This document shows, one piece after another, positions 23,165-23,357 of a stretch of 23,357 nt of DNA. The stretch's first letter is position 1, and each line of letters opens with the position of its first letter. Source of the stretch: a virus; the IMG/VR virus record IMGVR_UViG_3300005664_000094, positions 1 to 23,357 of that record, one strand, 5' to 3'. The notes beneath the pieces are model-generated. The model worked only from the letters and a program-made list of their open reading frames with translations, had not been told where the DNA came from and did not search any database. Position numbers and translations under genes: made by a program.

Positions 23165-23166
23165 AT

Positions 23167-23310
23167 TTAATATGTTCTTACTAAGTTATTGTAATAATTT
23201 TGTGGAAGTAGTTTAGCTTCCTGTTGGCATAAATGACATTTTTTATACCATAACATTGAAATTCCATGTGTTTTACATGATTTCATATAAGTGTTGTTAA
23301 ATAAGCTCAT
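23167..23310 (-). CDS. Small protein (47 aa) with CxxH...CxxC putative zinc site
   Basis: The 47-aa product has Cys12-x2-His15, nine residues, Cys25-x2-Cys28 (SCKTHG and KKCHLC), the same spacing as the 24-aa microgene but with one His. A helical, basic C-terminus follows. The ATG overlaps the TGA of the cut-off upstream gene as ATGA, and the stop lies two bases before the next ATG. A zinc-knuckle protein is likely; the role is unknown. Confidence 0.6.
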   Translation of the reverse strand: MSLFNNTYMKSCKTHGISMLWYKKCHLCQQEAKLLPQNYYNNLVRTY

Positions 23311-23357
23311 ATATTTAATGTTTTAGAGTATTCTAAATAGTTATTTTTAAATTTAGG
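23307..23357 (-). CDS. 3' end of a gene cut by the window edge
   Basis: The frame is open from the window edge for 16 codons and ends in TGA that overlaps the next ATG (ATGA). The visible residues (PKFKNNYLEYSKTLNI) are too few to assign. The coupled junction is the main reason to call it a real gene end. Confidence 0.5.
   Translation of the reverse strand, partial: PKFKNNYLEYSKTLNI

Noticed and set aside
1-23357. tRNA genes, CRISPR arrays, insertion sequences, attachment sites, strong terminators
   Set aside because: I looked for cloverleaf-like segments, regularly spaced repeats, transposase or integrase motifs, and hairpins with T-runs, and saw none that I could support by eye.

Overview
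The window reads as part of a large, AT-rich, tightly packed tailed-phage genome. Every supportable gene is on the minus strand, so transcription runs from high to low coordinates. Genes abut or overlap by a few bases, with junctions such as TAATATG, ATGA and TAATG. I see no Shine-Dalgarno-like sequences before starts, which suggests a Bacteroidota-type host, possibly a crAss-like or related lineage. That placement is inference, because no capsid, tail, portal, terminase or RNA polymerase gene lies here. No tRNA, rRNA, CRISPR array, insertion sequence or integrase was seen, and TAA, TGA and TAG are all used as ordinary stops.

Layout in transcription order: (1) 23357-21404 holds a cut-off gene end, a 47-aa Cys/His microprotein, a 369-aa unknown, four genes of 24-31 codons packed end to end, and a 100-aa unknown. 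(2) 21366-17965 encodes two class I glutamine-amidotransferase-fold proteins, a 371-aa orphan and a phiEco32-type COOH-NH2 ligase. (3) 17959-15198 encodes an adenosylcobalamin-dependent ribonucleotide reductase, a small beta-domain/coiled-coil protein and a dUTPase. (4) 15092-15197 is the only sizeable intergenic gap between genes. (5) 15091-4757 is the replication and repair block: family B DNA polymerase, helicase-loader-like protein, DnaB-like helicase, P-loop ATPase, SSB-like protein, Toprim primase, GNAT acetyltransferase and uracil-DNA glycosylase, with several unknowns. (6) 4755-1 encodes a gamma-glutamylcyclotransferase-like protein, an ATP-grasp ligase, a class II glutamine amidotransferase with a long extension, and an amidoligase cut by the window edge.

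The most striking content is the two arms of amide-bond chemistry (regions 2 and 6) flanking replication and nucleotide metabolism. Together they hold three predicted amide or peptide ligases of two folds, three glutamine-amidotransferase-fold proteins, a cyclotransferase-like protein and possibly the GNAT. This fits a phage pathway that builds, attaches or trims a small amino-acid or peptide-like group. The substrate (cell-wall peptide, phage protein, nucleic acid or free metabolite) cannot be read from the sequence.

Several replication or nucleotide genes appear to start at non-ATG codons: CTG for the polymerase, GTG for the loader-like gene, and TTG for the P-loop ATPase and NrdJ. The polymerase is 151 residues longer than its first ATG suggests. 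Two junctions (14341-14348 and 11998-12074) might instead be frameshifts.
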